A stretch of 64,000 nucleotides of DNA from Lunularia cruciata (Eukaryota; Streptophyta; Marchantiopsida; Lunulariales; Lunulariaceae): positions 253,001 to 317,000 of the forward strand of contig OX419762.1 of assembly GCA_948567375.1 (NCBI GenBank), written 5' to 3'. Position 1 is the first letter of the stretch, and each line of letters starts with the position of its first letter. The notes beneath the pieces were generated by a model. It was not told where the DNA came from, did no database searches, and saw only the letters and a list, made by a program, of their open reading frames with translations. Of the stretch, positions 59,530 through 64,000 are shown in pieces. The translations under genes and the position numbers were made by a program.

Positions 59530-59941
59530 TGTAACAATATGGAGTTTAGCGATGTAGTCAGTCAAGCTCACAAAGTAGCACATAAGAGAAATTAGCCTAG
59601 AATATTCCGAAAGTATCTAGGAAGCTTCTTGGGAAGCTTCCCGGTAAGCTTAGCTTGCACCTTAAGTAAGTAGCTTCTAGAAGCTTCCAACTAGCTTAGC
59701 TTGCACGCCAAGTAGGCGGCTTCTAGAAGGAAGCTTCTTGAGAAGCTTCCTAGTTAACTTGGCTTGCACTCTAAGAAAGCGGCTTGAGGAAGCTTCTTGA
59801 GAAGCTTCTCAAGGGCCTTGTATGCTACCTATAAATACCAAAGCCAAAGCTCATGCTAGGCATTCAGAGTGTTCCCTCATTCAAGTGTCCCAATGTGAGT
59901 TTCCATTCTCCTATTTCTCTCCTCGGTTTTGGTCTTTTACA
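59530..59941 (+). repeat. 5' LTR of element F (LTR2 family) with GAA/TTC-rich U3
   Basis: Runs TGTAACAATATGGAGTTTAG to GTTTTGGTCTTTTACA (412 bp). U3 contains a series of GAAGCTTC palindromes between about 59620 and 59812, a perfect three-unit heat-shock element at 59675-59687 and a TATA box CTATAAATACC at about 59829. It is the best preserved LTR2 copy here. Confidence 0.9.
59675..59687. promoter_or_regulatory. Perfect heat-shock element in the LTR of element F
   Basis: TTC-TA-GAA-GC-TTC, matching nTTCnnGAAnnTTCn at all nine fixed positions, about 150 bp upstream of the TATA box. Further two-unit GAAGCTTC sites flank it on both sides. Binding by plant heat-shock factors is inferred from the motif. 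Confidence 0.68.
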
Positions 59942-59942
59942 T

Positions 59943-59955
59943 TGGTATCAGAGCA
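59943..59955 (+). promoter_or_regulatory. Primer binding site of element F
   Basis: TGGTATCAGAGCA starts one base after the LTR end TTTTACA. It matches twelve bases of the complement of the plant initiator tRNA-Met 3' end. Confidence 0.9.
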
Positions 59956-60212
59956 GGAATGGGATGGATGGAATTTATGGACCACCAAATCCACTTCCGC
60001 CAAACCATTGGGACTTTCATGTCCAAATATTACCAAAGCATCGTTTCACACAATTCATCACCTCGCGCTTTGGGGAAGATTTTATACATATGATCACCGT
60101 GTCAAAGGAACCCTTGATACTTCCAGTTGTAACTTATGGAGAACGGTGGACGTGTTGTATCTATGTGTTAATCAATTAGATAAATTGAGAGTAGTAGAAT
60201 AGAGTAGTAGCA

Positions 60213-61074
60213 ATGGCGGAAATACCGGATGTTATCCTTGCAATGCAACAACAAATCGAGCATCTTACTTGATTGTTGGATGAACGAGACCAGCAATGAC
60301 GAGAACAAATAGACAGAGCGCCAGTTCAAGATGGAGAAGATCACATTTGATTCCAAAACCCAAAGTGTTTGAAGGCAAGAATCTTCTAGGCACAGTGGAG
60401 AATTTTTTGTTTAACTGCAAATGTTACTTTGAAGCCACCAATCTTCAAGATGTGCGGAAACAAATTCTCTTGGCTTCTAGCCAATTAGATGGCGTGGCAA
60501 AACTTTGGTGGCAATTCCGAGTAGAAAGAGCTGAACGACAAATTGTTACACCGATTTTGACATGGGCAAAATTCAAGGATGCAATACTTGGTCGATTTCA
60601 AACTATAAATGCAACCCGAGCTGCACAAGATAAATTGGCGGAGTTGAGGCAGATTGGCTCAGTGAGAAGCTACATCACACAATTTCAGAACATCATCATG
60701 CAAATTCCAGATATCTAAGAAGGTGAAGTTCTAGATCGACTTGTGCAAGGATTGAAGTCACAAACCAAATTGGAGGTGACCATGCGGGAGCCACAGAACG
60801 TAGAAGAAGCCATGCAATTGGCTGAGCGTTTTGATTCCTTGGTTGCGACAACTTGGTCTCGACCTCGACCTACACAAAGCCTACCAGTACCACGAGTGGA
60901 AGAACCAATACCAATGGAGATTGATGCTATCCAACAAAGACCACTTGGCACAGCAGATAGAGAAAGATTACAACAAAATGGAGGTTGTTTTTATTGTCGC
61001 CAGTTGGGGCATCGCATTGCTGAATGTCCACTCAAGAATGGACGACCTCTACAAATTGCCCAAGTGGAGGTTGT
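60213..61074 (+). pseudogene. Gag of element F, truncated in the zinc knuckle region by element B
   Basis: ATG at 60213 opens MAEIPDVILAMQQQIEHL. After a stop and a frameshift the main frame runs from about 60296 to 61074: IPKPKVFEGKNLLGTVENF, then the capsid region (LDGVAKLWWQFRVERAE; RFQTINATRAAQDKLAELRQ), one TAA at 60716-60718, then LKSQTKLEVTMREPQNVEEA, AMQLAERFDSL and the CCHC knuckle CFYCRQLGHRIAEC. The capsid layout is that of Ty3/gypsy Gag. Element B cuts the frame about 17 residues after the knuckle. Confidence 0.85.
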
Positions 61075-61656
61075 TGTAATACTCCGAGGACAAGAGAAGA
61101 GAGAAAACACAGATTGCACACTCAAACATTTGATGCCCCAAGGGAGCACCTTCTCTTTATTATATAGACAAAGAGGATCTCCTCCAAGGAAGCTCCACCA
61201 TAGGATTACGGACACAGATAGGTGACATGTCAGCAAGCTCCACCCTTGGATTACTTACTTGGATGGGTGACCTGTCTGGTCTAAGTCCTATCTGGTTGGT
61301 CAAACAAGCTTTGACCGGAGGGAATATTTTAAGGAATCTTCTTATAGGAATCTCAGAATCATGTGAGTAAGTTACCATTGGAAAGCTCTTGACAAGACAA
61401 AGCAAGGGAGAGGGAAGGCTAGCCTTTCCTTTGTTGGGGAGAATGAGCACATTTTCAAGGCCTAATTCATCCGTTTAGGCCTCCGAATATTGCCTTCAAA
61501 GATTTTAGGCATATTTTGGTTCCTACTCTATTAGTAAAAGTCCCCTTTTGGTGATACTTCTATCTAATCTATTTTGACCATCATGTATAACATCATTCTA
61601 GAAGTTACCAAACCGAATTTCACATCTAGATCATATGGCTAACCCTTGGTATTACA
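61075..61656 (-). repeat. 3' LTR of element B (LTR1 family)
   Basis: The minus strand runs TGTAATACCAAGGGTTAGCC to CCTCGGAGTATTACA (582 bp), with TATA region ATATAATAAAGA near 61155. Its ends are perfect TGTAATAC and GTATTACA. Confidence 0.9.
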
Positions 61657-61658
61657 GA

Positions 61659-61671
61659 CCTCCTTCCTTTT
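61659..61671 (-). promoter_or_regulatory. Polypurine tract of element B
   Basis: The minus strand reads AAAAGGAAGGAGG just before the 3' LTR start. It has the same position and near-identical sequence in element A. Confidence 0.82.
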
Positions 61672-62946
61672 AAGACGTAACATCCTCGTTGCGCAATTGT
61701 TGCTCAAATGCTTGTACCAACACCGGTGCATGTGCCAAATTGGCAGCGGGTTCCCAGGTTGCTTCATAGAGGGGGTAACCTTTACATTGTACTAGATATC
61801 CCACCCACAGATGGCGAGTACCATGCATGCACTTTTGGAGAATCCGCTCCACTTCATATTCCTCTGTGCCATCAATGAGTGTCGGACAATGTCGATGTCC
61901 TGTGTGGAAGGACTTTGGCCTGATTGGGGAGCATATCTGTGTAGTAGGGAGACATGGAACACAAGATGGATCTTCATGTGTGGTGGTAGCTCAAGGTGAT
62001 AGGCCACAGCGCCGATGCGACGAAGAATCGAGAAAGGCCCAATAAAACGAGGTCTGAGCTTACGAGATCCAACTAATGTGAGGTTGGTTGTTGATAGCCA
62101 CACTTGATCCCCAACATTGAACTCCATGTGCCTACGGTGTGCATCAGCATACTGCTTTTGTTGATTTTGCACAATCTGTAACCTATGCTTGGCGCTCTCC
62201 ACACCTTGTTGGATTCTAGAAACAAATGTGTTGACTGCATCAACCTTGGTAGCCACTGGACAGATCTTCATCAAGCTAGAAGGTGTGAAGGGATGCTCAC
62301 CATACATGAGGAAGAACGGAGTGACCTTGGTGGAGGCATTCACTAAATTTTTGTAAGCGAATTCCACCAACGGTAGTAGGGTGTCCCACCTCTCTTGCTC
62401 TTCTAAGGTGAAGCCGCGTAACATGTCTTCAATCGTATGATTAGCCCACTCTGTTTGGCCATCTCTTTGTGGGTGGTAAGCTGTAGACATGACCAAACCA
62501 ACACTCTTTGGTTTTGAAGAGAACACCCTAAACAAACTGGTGAATTGGGTGCCTCTATCGGTGATGAGTACTCTAGATAAGCCATGGTGAGCAAAGACTG
62601 CATCTAAGTATAGTTGAGCTAGTTGTGGAGTGGTCACCTCCTTGGTGGTAGGGCGTACATGAATCATTTTGTTGAGCTGGTCCACAAAGACCACAATGGA
62701 TTCAAACCTTGAGGTGGTCTTGGGTAATTTGCAGATGAGATCCATACTCACTTGTTCTCAACGTTGGGTAGGAGTGGAGAGAGGTTGAAGGAGCCTTGTA
62801 GGAGTTTGATTAGAAGCTTTGTTCTGTTGACAAAGTAGGCAACTACGCACATAGTCCATCACGTCGTTGCTCATCTTGGGCCAATAGTAATGGCGCTTGA
62901 CTGCATCCAAGGTCTTGTCTACTCCAACATGAGCTACAATGGCCAA
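61670..62946 (-). pseudogene. Integrase and chromodomain of element B
   Basis: The zinc segment (62946-62758) reads HVGVDKTLDAVKRHYYWPKM then SCLLCQQNK, with all H2C2 ligands. A single TGA at 62760-62758 (for Trp before EQVSMD) separates it from the core (62751-61792), which holds the DDE triad: Asp in SMDLICKLP, Asp in VLITDRGTQFTSLF and Glu in HTIEDMLRGF. After a GPF-type C-terminal motif (RFIGPFSILRRIGAVAYHLE) a frameshift leads to the chromodomain (61852-61670: MERILQKCMHGTRHLW, KGYPLYEATWEPAANLAHAP). Two lesions separate it from a working enzyme. Confidence 0.88.
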
Positions 62947-63237
62947 ATCATAACATTCCGCTAGAATGGTGGTGCATAAGTCCAGGACATTTGGGATCCA
63001 TAATCTGCCATCCCAAAAGGTGAGTCCTTGGGTGCTGGTGACACCTTTGGACGATTGTGCTTCTACAACCTATGGATCAGTTTTTGTAGCAGCTAGAATC
63101 TCTTGCCAAAATTCAGGGTTAATCTTAACCTTTGCCACCAAGTTGTTGGCCATTGGCATACGGATGAATGCATGTGCCAGCTGTTTCTGACCTTCCACGT
63201 AGGTGATTGTCATGTTGAAGCGTTGTCACCACTCTGC

Positions 63238-64000
63238 CTACCGAATTTGGCGATGAGCTAGATCATTCTGCGTCTCGAGGTAGACTAGAGGTTTGTGGTC
63301 TGTTTCTACTACAAATACCTTCATGCCGAGGTAGTGCTTCCAATGCTTGGTAGAACGATGGCCAACTCTTCTCGTTTTTTGGTGTGGTAGTTGCGCTCTA
63401 CTGGTAACAACTTTCAAGAGAAATATGCAATTGGATGCCATCCGTCATGCCACTCTTGTTGTAGGATTGCTCCTATTGCTACACCTGATGCATCTATAGC
63501 CAACTTGATTGGATGTTTTGGGTCATACCACTTCAAGATTGGTGCATGTAGCAAGGCGGCCTTCAATTCTTGAAAGGCCAACTCTTGTGTGGTTCCCCAT
63601 ATCCACTTCTTCCCCTTGCCAAGTAGTGCTGTTAAAGGCTGTGCAACCTTGGAGAAGTCCTTGACAAATCTACAATAGAATCTCGTCAACCCCAAGAAGC
63701 TCTTAAGTTGAGTCTGATCTTCTGGGGCACTCCATTTTTGAATGACCTCTATTTTATCTGTCAACACTTGAATGCCCTCTTCACTTACTCTATGCCCTAA
63801 GTAGTCTACTTCAGACCTGCCAAACTCACACTTTGAGATTTTGGCGTACAACTGATTCTGTCTTAGAATCTGGAGGACCTCTCGTAGATGTTGTTTGTGT
63901 TCTATCATCGTGCTACTGTATACTAAGATATCATCCAAGAAGACGATAACAGACTTATCCAAGTATGGATGAAATATGTCATTCATTAGGCTCATGAAAG
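63238..64000 (-). pseudogene. Reverse transcriptase and RNase H of element B
   Basis: The frame 63995-63414 contains the RT active box [13 protein letters not shown], the connection [36 protein letters not shown] and the start of RNase H ([18 protein letters not shown]). A TGA at 63414-63416 replaces an expected Arg codon after AYFS. RNase H then continues with damage (VETDHKPLVYLETQ, 63441-63238). RT upstream of the box is outside the window. Confidence 0.88.

Larger units (their letters stand above)
59530..61074 (+). mobile_element. Gypsy element F (LTR2 family), 5' part, interrupted by element B
   Basis: 5' LTR at 59530-59941, a clean tRNA-iMet primer site, then gag up to the zinc knuckle, where element B starts at 61075. 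The rest of F should lie to the right of B, outside the window. It is younger than E: the LTR is intact, the primer site is nearly canonical and Gag has few lesions. Confidence 0.85.
61075..64000 (-). mobile_element. Chromovirus element B (LTR1 family), 3' part, inserted in element F
   Basis: The 3' LTR at 61075-61656, polypurine tract, chromodomain, integrase, RNase H and RT follow each other on the minus strand; the remaining RT, protease, gag and 5' LTR lie beyond the window. The left target flank is GTTGT. It is the same family as element A but much better preserved, and serves here as the uninterrupted reference for A. Confidence 0.88.

Noticed and set aside
60180-63995. Possibility that gag (plus) and pol (minus) are halves of one inverted element
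   Set aside because: LTR1 and polypurine tract at 61075-61671 define the pol half as a separate insertion, and the gag half belongs to the LTR2 family with its own 5' LTR and primer site.
1-64000. tRNA, rRNA, snRNA and organellar genes
   Set aside because: No box A/box B pair, rRNA core or snRNA motif was found by eye. A tRNAscan-SE and Infernal search would be decisive, and small RNAs could have been missed.

Overview
The window looks like repeat-rich nuclear DNA of a land plant. The evidence is a plant-specific OXS3-type gene with a spliceosomal intron, tRNA-iMet-primed Ty3/gypsy chromoviruses and a MULE/FAR1-type transposase relic. The species cannot be fixed from sequence alone. The style of the elements suggests a non-flowering lineage, but that is a weak inference.

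Layout. (1) 1-1152: the only convincing host gene, an OXIDATIVE STRESS 3-like protein on the minus strand. It runs off the left edge and has one intron whose splice sites restore the conserved family motif. (2) 1.2-7.8 kb: no recognisable genes, with a few retroposon tail fragments and an 89-bp tandem duplication. (3) 7.8-11.3 kb: a decayed non-LTR retrotransposon with a restriction-like endonuclease (RLE), split by a solo LTR that has a perfect 5-bp target duplication. (4) 12.6-36.6 kb: a nested stack. A MULE/FAR1-like transposase relic was split by a chromovirus ('A', minus strand, 13765-36068). A was itself invaded by a second gypsy element ('C', 15617-22052), a solo LTR (23023-23315), a complete gypsy element ('E', 23328-28894, plus strand) and an unclassified 3.7-kb element ('D', 29417-33143). 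With these removed, the pieces of A read in correct chromovirus order: gag, protease, RT, RNase H, integrase, chromodomain. (5) 36.6-49.5 kb: solo LTRs, simple and tandem repeats and fragments of the RLE retroposon tail; no genes recognised. (6) 49.5-52.9 kb: a second and better copy of the RLE retroposon, with N-terminal C2H2 finger, RT, CxC..HxxxC knuckle and endonuclease motif. (7) 53-59.5 kb: tail fragments, a solo LTR and non-coding DNA. (8) 59.5-64 kb: the 5' part of an LTR2-family gypsy element ('F', plus strand). A chromovirus of the LTR1 family ('B', minus strand, running off the right edge) inserted into its gag zinc knuckle.

Three LTR families recur. LTR1 (about 570-600 bp, TGTAATA...TATTACA) has seven copies. 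LTR2 (about 412-428 bp, TGTAACA...TTTTACA) has four, one in inverted orientation. LTR3 (about 440-540 bp) occurs only in element C. LTR2 stands out because its U3 is packed with GAA/TTC palindromes, including two perfect three-unit heat-shock elements. The two most interesting signals are the RLE-class LINE in a plant-like genome and these heat-shock-element arrays.
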